Below, one piece after another: positions 34,361 to 43,049 of a stretch of 64,000 bases of DNA. Within the stretch, counting starts at the first letter, position 1; every line of letters begins with the position of its first letter. The notes beneath the pieces were generated by a model. That model ran no database searches and was not told the origin of the DNA. It was given only the letters and a program-made list of their open reading frames with translations. Location: positions 1 through 64,000 of the forward strand of contig CAZCSL010000003.1 in the NCBI GenBank assembly GCA_964501415.1. The letters run 5' to 3'. This DNA is from B1SED10-225 sp964501415 (GTDB lineage Bacteria > Bacillota_I > Bacilli_A > Izemoplasmatales > Izemoplasmataceae). The position numbers were made by a program, and so were the translations under genes.

Positions 34361-35236
34361 TCATTCGTTGTTTTCACAAAACTCTGTGTCTTCGTCCAAT
34401 ACTTCTACTCTTCTAGTACTAAAATTGGTCAGCTGATAATCACCTTGGTAAATCGTCACAGCAAGATCCTCGAACCTTAGCTTAAAACATGGTTGTACTA
34501 AGGGTGTTGCTGTATTACCCGTAAACAAAAAGATTTCATTCTCTCCATCTTCATTTACCAAGTAAGCATTGTTTCTTTCCATACGATCAACATAAGCTTC
34601 TATCGTCACAAAGATACCAACATATTCTTCAATATTGTTGTAAAGTTCATCAAAGTCTATGATAATTGTCTCATCTGAGAAATCCGGGTCATCTTCGCCC
34701 CAAATTCTTCTGCCTGTCTCTCTAGCTTTGTTTTCTGCCTCTCTAAATTCATCTGCATATTTAAGATCAGAACCGCCTGAGGCGTGCGAATACGCTAGTT
34801 CCATTAATTCTAAGTTTAATAAACGATTATCATACCATACATAAGCTAAATGACGACCATAATTACCTTTTTGATCTGGAACTTCTGCTTCTAATACAAT
34901 GGTTTCTGCTCTTTCAAGTTTTTCACAAACAAAGTCACTTGCAGCTTTGCCCCATGGTTCAATTTGACCAGTGGATTCAGGTGTGTCAACGGCCAAATAA
35001 CGAACAGAAATATTTTCTCCATTCACATAAAACCTAGTGGTATCGCCATCAATGCAAGTCGCTAAGGTTGCTTCAGCTATACCATCTTCAAAGAAATTTT
35101 TTCCTTCATACTCGCGGTCAAGCCTTAGTGCATCTGTCAAACGGGTATCTAATTCAGTAGACGGTTCTTCTTCGCTACAAGCAAAAAGAACAAAAACCAT
35201 CAAGAAGCTTATCATTACTAATGCTAATTTTTTCAT
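34361..35236 (-). CDS. secreted thermonuclease-like lipoprotein (SNase domain plus OB-like tail)
   Basis: The lipobox ends VLFAC (Cys20). The staphylococcal nuclease-like domain (about 55-190) keeps every key residue: D63 and D65 in CIDGDTT, R79, D84 and E87 in VRYLAVDTPE, and R128 in NYGRHLAYVW. A C-terminal beta-rich segment (about 205-285; IGIFVTIEAYVDRM type strands) looks like an OB-fold. The enzyme would cut extracellular DNA or RNA. The ATG 35236 is preferred over 35245 because TAGGA is spaced for it. It is downstream of the solute-binding protein gene, past a hairpin but probably on the same transcript. Confidence 0.9.
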   Translation of the reverse strand: MKKLALVMISFLMVFVLFACSEEEPSTELDTRLTDALRLDREYEGKNFFEDGIAEATLATCIDGDTTRFYVNGENISVRYLAVDTPESTGQIEPWGKAASDFVCEKLERAETIVLEAEVPDQKGNYGRHLAYVWYDNRLLNLELMELAYSHASGGSDLKYADEFREAENKARETGRRIWGEDDPDFSDETIIIDFDELYNNIEEYVGIFVTIEAYVDRMERNNAYLVNEDGENEIFLFTGNTATPLVQPCFKLRFEDLAVTIYQGDYQLTNFSTRRVEVLDEDTEFCENNE

Positions 35237-35281
35237 TTCTATCATTCCTAATCTTATGCTGTTACCATGTCATGAAGAAAT

Positions 35282-35311
35282 GTGCGTTTGCCCTTTGAAG
35301 GGCAAACACAC
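35282..35311. other. intercistronic hairpin after the solute-binding protein gene
   Basis: GTGCGTTTGCCCTT and AAGGGCAAACACAC pair over 14 positions with one mismatch. No U-tract follows on the minus strand. This fits an mRNA-stabilising or partial-attenuation hairpin that keeps the binding-protein message more abundant than downstream genes. Confidence 0.55.
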
Positions 35312-35324
35312 AATTTATATATAT

Positions 35325-36716
35325 TTATTGTCCTAATTCACGTAGAGCATATTGTAAAGCCTCTTCAACATCGCGGGTACCAGCATAAATAGCTTCTATC
35401 ATGAAGCCAACTTCAGCTCTGGCATTGGACGATGTAACACGCCCAACAAACGGTGGTTCAAAAGTATAATAATCTACTTGTGCATAAGCAACATTAGCCG
35501 CCATAGAGAAAGGCTTACGAGCTAATTCTGCTGCTGATAAATCATCATCTGGTGTGCGTGCAATATCCAAGAACTCTTGATATTCATCGGTTTCAAACGC
35601 ATCAACACGAACTGGGACATACCCAGTGTTCATCGCAAAGAATGCCGTATTTTCTGGGTTAGTAATATGTCTAATCAAATACCAAGCAGCCAAACGCTCT
35701 TCATCGGTGGTATCAGACATTAAAGCAATGTTTGGACCTTGTTGAATAGCTGCAGGATTATCTTCGTCGTATTGAACTACAGGCATAATACCCATTTCAA
35801 ACATACCGAAACGGCCATCTTCATTATCGGGAATGTTATGGCGTGTTCCCGCAGTAGAGCCTTGACTCATCAAGACGTCGCCAGCTTTAAACGGAACAGA
35901 TCCATAGTTTTCTTCCCACTCTAATGGAATAGACAAAATGTCATTGTCAAATTGTTCTTTCATGAAGTTCAGCATCGCTCTGGTTTCATCGCTATCGATG
36001 AGAATGTCACCATCTGCCGTAGTATATGGAGCACCCCACTGTACAGATGTATTGATAAAGAAGTTCGATTCTGAATCAATGTTGAATAGATGTGGCGCTT
36101 GATACTCGCCTTCACCAATAAGATCATAATTATTTGCCATATCGATTAAGTCATCCCAAGTGATGAAGTCATCCATGCTAAATTCAATGCCATGTTCATC
36201 AAATACGGTTTTGTTATAAACAACCATTTCAGTTGATTTTGCAAACGGCATAGAATATTGCAATCCATCCGCATAGCCTCTATTTTCAGCTATAAAACCT
36301 TCAACATATTGATCGATGTCAACACCGTGATCAGGATGATCAATATATTCATCTAATGGAACTAACGCATTTCCCGTCAAGTACTCAACAAAGTGGTCAG
36401 GATACCCCAAAACTAATGTAGGCGTGTTTCCTGATGCAACACCTGATACCGTTGCTGAACGAAGGTCATCATAGCCTCCTTGACCAAGTTGACGAATGGT
36501 CACATTTGGATACATCTCTTCAAACTCATCAAACATTTCTTGAAGTAAGTCTTGGTTATCTTGTCCAAATGCATGCCACATGATAATCTCAATGTCTTCT
36601 TCTGGGAACTCATCTGGTATGTTTACTTCGACTTCATCGGCACCGGGCCCAGTCAAACATGCTGAAAGGACAAAGATAGACACTAATGATAACAATAATG
36701 CAAAAACTTTTTTCAT
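35325..36716 (-). CDS. ABC transporter solute-binding lipoprotein (family 1, sugar type)
   Basis: The lipobox ends VLSAC (Cys20). The mature protein is a family 1 extracellular solute-binding protein (463 aa in total), related to UgpB and MalE: IIMWHAFGQDNQDLLQEMFDEF at the start, ATPTLVLGYPD-like strand near residue 100, and a C-terminal helix repeated as AYAQVDYYTFEPPF. The ligand is not predictable; sugars, sugar phosphates or nucleosides are possible in view of the nuclease neighbours. It has its own promoter (36764-36792), separate from the permease genes. AGGAGG precedes the ATG. Confidence 0.9.
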   Translation of the reverse strand: MKKVFALLLSLVSIFVLSACLTGPGADEVEVNIPDEFPEEDIEIIMWHAFGQDNQDLLQEMFDEFEEMYPNVTIRQLGQGGYDDLRSATVSGVASGNTPTLVLGYPDHFVEYLTGNALVPLDEYIDHPDHGVDIDQYVEGFIAENRGYADGLQYSMPFAKSTEMVVYNKTVFDEHGIEFSMDDFITWDDLIDMANNYDLIGEGEYQAPHLFNIDSESNFFINTSVQWGAPYTTADGDILIDSDETRAMLNFMKEQFDNDILSIPLEWEENYGSVPFKAGDVLMSQGSTAGTRHNIPDNEDGRFGMFEMGIMPVVQYDEDNPAAIQQGPNIALMSDTTDEERLAAWYLIRHITNPENTAFFAMNTGYVPVRVDAFETDEYQEFLDIARTPDDDLSAAELARKPFSMAANVAYAQVDYYTFEPPFVGRVTSSNARAEVGFMIEAIYAGTRDVEEALQYALRELGQ

Positions 36717-36763
36717 TAAAAATTCTCCTCCTTAATTTTTTAATCCTCTTATTTTTCAATTAT

Positions 36764-36792
36764 ATTATATCTCTTACTAACTAATTTAACAA
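36764..36792 (-). promoter_or_regulatory. promoter of the solute-binding protein gene
   Basis: Minus strand TTGTTA (36787-36792) and TATAAT (36764-36769) with 17-base spacing. Confidence 0.7.
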
Positions 36793-36803
36793 CGTAAAAC
36801 CAT

Positions 36804-36830
36804 GAGTTACAAAGTCAACAATTGAGTTAC
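36804..36830. repeat. direct repeat GAGTTAC x2, possible operator
   Basis: GAGTTAC occurs at 36804-36810 and 36824-36830, 20 bases apart (two helical turns), each in a similar context, just upstream of the -35 of the binding-protein promoter. A dimeric activator or repressor site is possible. Confidence 0.4.
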
Positions 36831-36840
36831 TTTGCCCCAC

Positions 36841-37734
36841 TTAACCTTTAATTCCTGAACGCGATACACCGCGCATAATATACTTTTTAAGCAACAAGAA
36901 AGCAATAATCAAGGGAACCGTTACAATAATTGATGCTGCCATTTGCTCGTGGTACATAATTCTACCGGCGGTATCATCAAACGCATTACGAAGACCGTTA
37001 GAAACCAAGCGATAATCCTCTTCCATCGTAACTAGTTGTGGCCAAATATATGCATTCCACGTATTCATGGCATTCAATATGGTAATCGTAGTTATCGTTG
37101 GAATAGCAATAGGCACCATGACGCGCCATAAATATTGCCAATCGCTTTTACCATCCACCTTAGCCGCATAATACAGCTCATCAGGAATGGTCTTGAAGGC
37201 TTGTCTTAGGAAGAATATATAGAAAATACTTGTCATAAATGGAATCGTCATAGCCAAGATAGCATCGAAGTATGTTTGATCTAGCGAAACCCATCCAATT
37301 CTTGAAACGGTAATATAATTCGTGATAACAAAAATTTCGCCCGGTAACATCATCGTTGCTATAAAGACCATAAACAGTAAGTCTCTTCCCTTAAAGTTTA
37401 AACGTGCAAAAGCGAAGGCCGTTAAAACCGTAGTGATGACGGTCCCTATGGTTGCAATTATCGCAACAACTACCGTGTTCAGCGTAAAGCGTAGGAAGGG
37501 TGCTTGATCTAATGCGCCACTAAAGTTTACCCACTGCCAATCCGCAGGATTTAACCACAAAATGGGTGGAGCCGCTTCTACTTGTGCTAAGGTCTTCATT
37601 GCGGTAATCATCATCCAGTAAAATGGAATGATAATGAAGATCGCGAAGAAAACAATAAGTGCGTAGACAATTGCTAAGCGGATAAATATTTTACGTTTAA
37701 TCTGTTTTTCATTACCATATATTGCTTGTTCCAT
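36841..37734 (-). CDS. ABC sugar transporter permease (MalG type)
   Basis: This inner-membrane component (297 aa) has about six transmembrane helices and the EAA loop that contacts the ATPase: YYAAKVDGKSDWQYLWRVMV. It belongs to the MalG/UgpE group. GGAGTTG precedes the ATG. It lies 18 bases after the MalF-type gene, so the importer is read as ATPase, permease, permease, then the binding protein. Confidence 0.92.
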   Translation of the reverse strand: MEQAIYGNEKQIKRKIFIRLAIVYALIVFFAIFIIIPFYWMMITAMKTLAQVEAAPPILWLNPADWQWVNFSGALDQAPFLRFTLNTVVVAIIATIGTVITTVLTAFAFARLNFKGRDLLFMVFIATMMLPGEIFVITNYITVSRIGWVSLDQTYFDAILAMTIPFMTSIFYIFFLRQAFKTIPDELYYAAKVDGKSDWQYLWRVMVPIAIPTITTITILNAMNTWNAYIWPQLVTMEEDYRLVSNGLRNAFDDTAGRIMYHEQMAASIIVTVPLIIAFLLLKKYIMRGVSRSGIKG

Positions 37735-37752
37735 AACTTAACAACTCCTATC

Positions 37753-38664
37753 CTAATAGTGCACTCGTTTTTTACTAACTTGCATGTTGATGATAGTAAA
37801 GACGAGTGTCACTCCAAAGAGAATTAACGATGCCGCTGCGGCTTCGCTCAAAGCACCGGGAGAACCAGACCGATCTAAAGCTCGGTATACCAAGGCTACC
37901 ACGGTAATCAAGGCTCTATCATTTCCCGGGGGACCTAAACGCTCTCCAAACATACCGATGACTTCGGTATAAGCTTTAAAAGCCCCAATAAACGATGTCA
38001 CGGTTATATACATAATCATCGGTGAAAGCAAGGGCACTGTAATACGTCTAAAGACACGTGAGCGGGAAGCAGAATCAACGCGCGCAGCTTCATAATATTG
38101 TTTATCTATACCTTGTAAACCACTTAAAAATACCATAATTTTAAACGCTAAGCCTAACCAAGTAACATAAACTAAAAGAGCAAAAATAGCCGTTCCCCAC
38201 GATGCACCGGTATTTACCCAGTTAATGGGGGAGATACCAAAAAGACCCAAGAACCAGTTGATCAGACCAAAACGCACGTGAAACATAAATGCAAAAGCCA
38301 TTCCAATGGCGATAGCATTCGTTACGTAAGGTAAGAAGAAAACCGTTTGGAAAAAGCCTTGTAATCTCTTGATGGCATTTAACCAAACCGAAATCAATAA
38401 AGCGATAATAACCGAGACCGGAACGGACACAAATGTCAATAACATGGTATTGGTCATAGCAACTCTAAAGTGATGGTGTCCCACCACATACCTAAAGTTA
38501 TTTGTCAAAGTGAACCCCTCATAGGTCCCTTGTAAGTAATTATACTCATCAACAAAAACCAAGAATATCGCATTAACAATTGGATAGAAGATAAAAATTC
38601 CTAACAAAACTAAAGCAGGAAGCAAGTAAAACCAGGCTTTGACATTACTTTGATCTTCTAGCAT
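37753..38664 (-). CDS. ABC sugar transporter permease (MalF/UgpA type)
   Basis: The second permease (303 aa) has about six helices and an EAA loop YYEAARVDSASRSRVFRRIT. It lacks the large periplasmic loop of E. coli MalF, as in UgpA. The ATG overlaps the TAA of the upstream ATPase gene by one base (TAATG), so the two are coupled. Confidence 0.92.
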   Translation of the reverse strand: MLEDQSNVKAWFYLLPALVLLGIFIFYPIVNAIFLVFVDEYNYLQGTYEGFTLTNNFRYVVGHHHFRVAMTNTMLLTFVSVPVSVIIALLISVWLNAIKRLQGFFQTVFFLPYVTNAIAIGMAFAFMFHVRFGLINWFLGLFGISPINWVNTGASWGTAIFALLVYVTWLGLAFKIMVFLSGLQGIDKQYYEAARVDSASRSRVFRRITVPLLSPMIMYITVTSFIGAFKAYTEVIGMFGERLGPPGNDRALITVVALVYRALDRSGSPGALSEAAAASLILFGVTLVFTIINMQVSKKRVHY

Positions 38665-39725
38665 TAGACTAGTTCTCCAGTTTCTTTATCAAAAACATGC
38701 ATTTTATGAGGCTTGACGTTGAATTTGACCGTATCGCCTGGTTCGACACCAAAATCAGCATCAACGATGGCTCTAAAGGTTTGAGTTTCATCATTAGGAT
38801 GTTTAATGATGAGGGTTGTGTCACGACCGATGGTCTCGACCAAATCTACCTCAACTTTAAATCTAGAACGCTCAGTAATCTTAAAGCCTTCAGGCCTAAT
38901 ACCTATAGTTACTTCTCCATCCTTAGCATCTTTTTTACCAATCATGGCATCACCAATGAAAAGCTGGCCATCTTTGATTTCTCCATCAAAAATATTGATT
39001 GGTGGTGTTCCAAGGAATTTTGCAACAAACAAGTTATCGGGTTTATTATAAACCTCTTGAGGATGCCCAACTTGTTGTGTTACGCCTTCTCTTAAGACGA
39101 CAATTTCATCACTGATGCTCATCGCTTCTTCTTGGTCATGGGTAACAAATATAGTTGTAATACCCGTATCACGCTGAATACGTTTGATCTCTTCACGTGT
39201 TTGTAATCGTAAACGCGCATCCAAATTTGATAGCGGTTCATCTAACAACAATACCCGTGGTGATTTTACAAGGGCTCGTGCGATCGCCACACGTTGTTGT
39301 TGCCCACCTGACAATTGTTTTGGTTTTCGGTTCATTAGATGACCAATCCCCACCAAATCAGCTATTTCTTGTGCTTTTTCTAGTGACTCTTGTTTATCCA
39401 TCTTGACGTTTTCAAGCGGAAATAGAATATTTTGGCGCACTGTCATATGCGGATATAGAGCATAGTTTTGGAATACTAGCCCGATGCCGCGTTCTTCTGG
39501 TGGAACTGGCGTTACATTTTCATCCCCAAAATATATCTCACCTTGGGTTGGTCTTAACAGACCAGAAATCATATAAAGCGTTGTAGATTTACCGCAACCA
39601 GAAGGCCCTAGTAAACCCGTTAGTTGTCCTGAAGGAATAACGATATCCAAATTATCAACGGCGACCGTCTCTTCTTCCTTCTTAGACTGAAATACCTTGG
39701 TTAAATTTTTGAGTTTAATTTCCAT
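38664..39725 (-). CDS. ABC sugar transporter ATPase (UgpC/MsmK type)
   Basis: The nucleotide-binding subunit (353 aa) has Walker A GPSGCGKST near residues 38-46, signature LSGGQQQRVAIARAL, and Walker B VLLLDEPLSNLD. A C-terminal TOBE/MalK-like regulatory domain (about 240-353) follows. In Firmicutes such ATPases can serve several importers. It heads the importer operon. AGGAG precedes the ATG, and the operon promoter carries a good cre-like site overlapping the -35. Confidence 0.94.
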   Translation of the reverse strand: MEIKLKNLTKVFQSKKEEETVAVDNLDIVIPSGQLTGLLGPSGCGKSTTLYMISGLLRPTQGEIYFGDENVTPVPPEERGIGLVFQNYALYPHMTVRQNILFPLENVKMDKQESLEKAQEIADLVGIGHLMNRKPKQLSGGQQQRVAIARALVKSPRVLLLDEPLSNLDARLRLQTREEIKRIQRDTGITTIFVTHDQEEAMSISDEIVVLREGVTQQVGHPQEVYNKPDNLFVAKFLGTPPINIFDGEIKDGQLFIGDAMIGKKDAKDGEVTIGIRPEGFKITERSRFKVEVDLVETIGRDTTLIIKHPNDETQTFRAIVDADFGVEPGDTVKFNVKPHKMHVFDKETGELV

Positions 39726-39765
39726 AAGTATATTCTCTCCTAAATCTTAATCTAATTTCAACATT

Positions 39766-39795
39766 ACAGTATACAATAAAATAAAAGCGTTTTCT
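39766..39795 (-). promoter_or_regulatory. importer promoter region with cre-like site
   Basis: Minus strand AGAAAACGCTTTTA (plus TAAAAGCGTTTTCT, 39782-39795) matches 13 of 14 cre positions on the plus-strand reading. It sits over the region where the -35 of a TATACT -10 (about 39766) would be. This position would repress the importer when a preferred sugar is present. Confidence 0.55.
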
Positions 39796-39844
39796 ATACT
39801 AAAGGTGAAAATAATATATTTTCATATTATTTACATTACTTAAT

Positions 39845-39872
39845 GAAAAAAGGATGGAAAAATCCAACCTTT
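39845..39872 (-). terminator. terminator of the dnaX-recR operon
   Basis: Minus strand AAAGGTTGGA, loop TTTT, TCCATCCTTTTTTC: 10-bp stem with one mismatch and a U-tract, overlapping the stop codon of the small membrane protein gene. Confidence 0.8.
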
Positions 39873-40161
39873 ATCCAAAGACACCGTGGTTATATAAAAG
39901 TCCAATAGCTACAATGATAGCAACCACGATGATAATCTTAGTAAGTGCTTTAATTAATGAAACCAACCCCATAATCACAATAATTATGAGTAAAACAGCC
40001 AACCCTAATTGCATGAAATAACCTAATCCCATGACATAATCATAAACAGTCGTTATATAAGATTCAATATCGATGATGTCATCTAACACATCTGCAACAG
40101 AGTCAATAAATCCAGAGACAGTATCCATCACAAGGATGAACAGTTGATTTATCAAAATCAT
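39871..40161 (-). CDS. small membrane protein of unknown function
   Basis: A 96-residue protein with a helical N-terminal part rich in Asp/Ile/Val and two strongly hydrophobic helices (about 50-70 and 73-92). I do not recognise a family. In Bacillus the gene after recR encodes small proteins (yaaL, bofA), but I see no clear similarity to BofA. ATG 40161 is preferred over GTG 40170 because GAGGTG is spaced 8 bases before it. It is the last gene of the dnaX-ybaB-recR unit. Confidence 0.7.
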   Translation of the reverse strand: MILINQLFILVMDTVSGFIDSVADVLDDIIDIESYITTVYDYVMGLGYFMQLGLAVLLIIIVIMGLVSLIKALTKIIIVVAIIVAIGLLYNHGVFG

Positions 40162-40178
40162 AAATACCACACCTCTTC

Positions 40179-40778
40179 TTATATTTTTTTACGGCCTTCT
40201 AAAGCCTTGTTTAAAGTGATTTCATCCGCATAGCTTATATTTCCACCAGCAGGCATACCATAAGCAATACGTGTAATCAATAAATCTGTTTCTTTTAACA
40301 GTCGTTGAATATATAAAGCGGTTGTTTCTCCTTCGTCACTTAAATTAGTCGCTAAAATAACTTCTTTTATCTTATCGTCTTTTAACCTTTCCAATAAGGG
40401 ACGAATTCTTAACTGTTCTGGCCCTATACCATTACTAGGAGAGATTACGCCGTTCAAAACGTGATATTTCCCCTGATAGGATTTCGTTTTCTCAATCACA
40501 ATTACATCTTTTGACTCTTCGACCACCAAAATTTTAGAACCATCTCTTGTATTGTCTTCACAAATCGAACAAATGCTTTGATCGGTTATTTGACCACACA
40601 AATCACACGGTTTAATATCTTCTTTGAGTCGTTGAAAGACCTCTTGAAAAGATGTTAGGTCCTCATCATTGAATTGACTAATCATGTGAAAAGCAAATCG
40701 TTCTGCCGTTTTTCTCCCCACACCGGGAAACCGCATAAAAGCTTCAATTAAAGCATTTAAGGCATCAGGATAGTTCAC
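40179..40778 (-). CDS. recR: recombination mediator RecR
   Basis: RecR forms a DNA-clamping ring with RecF/RecO and helps RecA load at gaps. The 199-aa protein has an N-terminal helix-hairpin-helix (FMRFPGVGRKTAERFA, near 14-29), a C4 zinc finger CDLCGQITDQSICSIC, and a Toprim domain with LVVEESKDV and the ATNLSDEGE motif; all are complete. The start is GTG 40778, with AGGAT upstream. Confidence 0.96.
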   Translation of the reverse strand: MNYPDALNALIEAFMRFPGVGRKTAERFAFHMISQFNDEDLTSFQEVFQRLKEDIKPCDLCGQITDQSICSICEDNTRDGSKILVVEESKDVIVIEKTKSYQGKYHVLNGVISPSNGIGPEQLRIRPLLERLKDDKIKEVILATNLSDEGETTALYIQRLLKETDLLITRIAYGMPAGGNISYADEITLNKALEGRKKI

Positions 40779-40786
40779 ATTTAATC

Positions 40787-41089
40787 CTAAAACATACCCG
40801 GCATACCTTGAGTAAATTTACCCATGGTCGCCTGAGTTTCATCGTCTATTTTTTTCATGCAGTCATTCACCGCTGCGGTAATCGTATCTTGCAGCATGTC
40901 ATAGTCTTCTGGCAAGTCAAACGCTTGATCACTAATCGTAATTTTCTGCATCTCCTTAGCTCCATTAAACTCAACTTCCACCGCTTTACCACCAGCTTGA
41001 CCGTAAAAGATAGAGGCCTCTAGTTCCTTTTGAGCTTTTTGCATTTCTTTTTGCATTTGTTGTAATTTTTTTACCATGCCTTGATTCAT
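40787..41089 (-). CDS. YbaB/EbfC nucleoid-associated protein
   Basis: YbaB-family proteins are small DNA-binding dimers encoded with recR. This one has 100 aa, with an N-terminal coiled coil (KLQQMQKEMQKAQKELE) and the conserved AVEVEFNGAKEMQKITI strand pair. The ATG overlaps the dnaX TGA by 4 bases (ATGA), so it is coupled. The operon dnaX-ybaB-recR is a standard bacterial arrangement. Confidence 0.94.
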   Translation of the reverse strand: MNQGMVKKLQQMQKEMQKAQKELEASIFYGQAGGKAVEVEFNGAKEMQKITISDQAFDLPEDYDMLQDTITAAVNDCMKKIDDETQATMGKFTQGMPGMF

Positions 41090-43038
41090 GATGAATCTCC
41101 TTTCTTCACTTTAACAACGTCTCCAAACAAATCTTTAGCTTCTTTTAAAGATTCATTTCCAACGTCTTCGTAGTTTTCTTCTGTATCTGGTATTTCAATA
41201 AGTCTCGGATGATCGATGGGCGTAAGGGTGATTTTTTCCTTTTCATCTTTACGCTTTTTGAATTTATCGATAAATTCTTTAGTCACTTTTTGCCAAACTT
41301 CTTCTGGCAAGGCTAAAAACATCATTCTTCTTTCATAATAGGCTTCTAATATTTCTAGTAATTGACTCTTAACTTGTGGTTTCATTAAACGATTACAAAC
41401 CGTAGGTGTCTCATAAGTAACAATAATCATCGAACCATTGGTCGCCACTAACTTTCCATCAGTTATCATTTTAGCATATTGTAAATTATCGGCATCAACG
41501 TAACGCTCAATATCAAACCATTTTTTTACCATATCAATTTTGATTTCTCTATCTGCCGAGTTTAACACATCTTCAACATATCTGATATCAAACGTTTTAT
41601 ATTTTTTTTCAGAAAATTTCTTATAGAGGTAATCATACCTTGCTAAGGTGTCATCACTAGGTTTTTCTGGCTTGACAGAATCATCTACTTGATCACTAGT
41701 TTGTTCTTCAGCATGTGATTGGTCATTATTAGTTGATTGTGTCTGGGCTTGCTTGTTTTCCATATCATCAAATACTTCATGCACAGGATCTTTAGCTTGA
41801 TTTGAAGACTGTTTTGGTTTAGATGAAACATCTTGTGATTCTGTTTGTGATTGTGACAACAACAAAATATCGTTTTCCAAAGATTCTACTTTGCCACTAA
41901 GCGTTTTAATGGTTTCTTCTAAATCATGGAGACTTTCTCGGTGTGAAACTGGTTCTTTTAATCCTTTATCAACCATCTTGATAAAAGCTAATTCCACATA
42001 TAGTTTCCCTTTTTGAGCGTAACGCATAGACTGTCTTGATTCATTTAGAATGTCCATATAATGAAACAATAAAGGATTGCTCAATTTAGCGGTTAATTCT
42101 TTGAATCGCTCTAATTTGAAAAGATTTTTTTCTATAAGATTGTCTGCGTTTTTAAACACTAAGACATCTCGATAAAAACCAATTAAATCATTGATAATCT
42201 TATCGGATTCCTTCCCAGCATCCAATAGCTTATCTAACGTTGTCAAAGCCTTAATAATATCCTCATGCCATAAAGCGTGCGCGATATCTAACATGTTATC
42301 GTGAGATATAGATCCACGAATAGCATGAATATCTTCCGTAGTTATTTTATCTTTAGTATACGAGTAGACTTGATCTAATAGACTTATGGCATCACGCATA
42401 CCACCCTCAGCTGCTTCGGTAATCAAACGTACAGCCTCATCTTCAATAGCGATATCCTCTTTGTCAATAATTTCATTAAGGTGCGTGTTTATGTCATCTG
42501 AAGATATCCCCCTGAAATCAAATCGCTGACATCTTGAATGTATGGTTGAAGGAATCTTATGTGGCTCCGTAGTTGCTAGGATAAATATAACATGCTTTGG
42601 TGGTTCTTCCAATGTTTTTAATAACGCATTAAATGCGCCCGTAGAAAGCATGTGGACTTCGTCGATAATATAAACTTTATATGCGCCAACACCGGGTAAA
42701 TATTTGACTTTATCCCGTATCTCTCTAATTTCATCGACTCCGTTGTTGCTAGCTGCATCGATTTCAACCACATCATGAATGTTATTTTTATCTATCCCTT
42801 TACATATATCACATTGATTACAAGGATTGGATACCGGGGCTTTTTCACAGTTGACAGCCTTGGCAATGATTTTTGCAACACTGGTTTTACCGGTCCCTCT
42901 TGGACCACTGAATAAATACGCATGTGATAATTTATTATTCACAAGCGCATTTTTAAACGTTTTTGTAATGTGTTCTTGTCCCGCGACTTCATCAAAATCT
43001 TTGGGTCTATACGTCCGGTAAAGGGCTTTGTATGCCAT
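41086..43038 (-). CDS. dnaX: DNA polymerase III gamma/tau subunit
   Basis: The clamp-loader ATPase (650 aa) has Walker A GPRGTGKT at 45-52, a zinc-binding set CEKAPVSNPCNQCDIC, and sensor motifs VHMLSTGAFNALLKTLEEPP and HSRCQRF. A long acidic/Gln-rich linker (about 395-465) leads to a C-terminal tau-type domain. No obvious slippery A-run was seen that would suggest a gamma frameshift, so full-length tau is expected. ATG 43038 follows GAGGTG; the longer in-frame start at 43053 is less likely. Confidence 0.95.
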   Translation of the reverse strand: MAYKALYRTYRPKDFDEVAGQEHITKTFKNALVNNKLSHAYLFSGPRGTGKTSVAKIIAKAVNCEKAPVSNPCNQCDICKGIDKNNIHDVVEIDAASNNGVDEIREIRDKVKYLPGVGAYKVYIIDEVHMLSTGAFNALLKTLEEPPKHVIFILATTEPHKIPSTIHSRCQRFDFRGISSDDINTHLNEIIDKEDIAIEDEAVRLITEAAEGGMRDAISLLDQVYSYTKDKITTEDIHAIRGSISHDNMLDIAHALWHEDIIKALTTLDKLLDAGKESDKIINDLIGFYRDVLVFKNADNLIEKNLFKLERFKELTAKLSNPLLFHYMDILNESRQSMRYAQKGKLYVELAFIKMVDKGLKEPVSHRESLHDLEETIKTLSGKVESLENDILLLSQSQTESQDVSSKPKQSSNQAKDPVHEVFDDMENKQAQTQSTNNDQSHAEEQTSDQVDDSVKPEKPSDDTLARYDYLYKKFSEKKYKTFDIRYVEDVLNSADREIKIDMVKKWFDIERYVDADNLQYAKMITDGKLVATNGSMIIVTYETPTVCNRLMKPQVKSQLLEILEAYYERRMMFLALPEEVWQKVTKEFIDKFKKRKDEKEKITLTPIDHPRLIEIPDTEENYEDVGNESLKEAKDLFGDVVKVKKGDSS

Positions 43039-43049
43039 GGGACGACACC

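Noticed and set aside
39871..40161. Small membrane protein as BofA
   Set aside because: The position after recR matches Bacillus, but no BofA-like sequence was seen.
41086..43038. Programmed frameshift in dnaX (gamma form)
   Set aside because: No convincing slippery A-run with a downstream hairpin was seen in the coding sequence.
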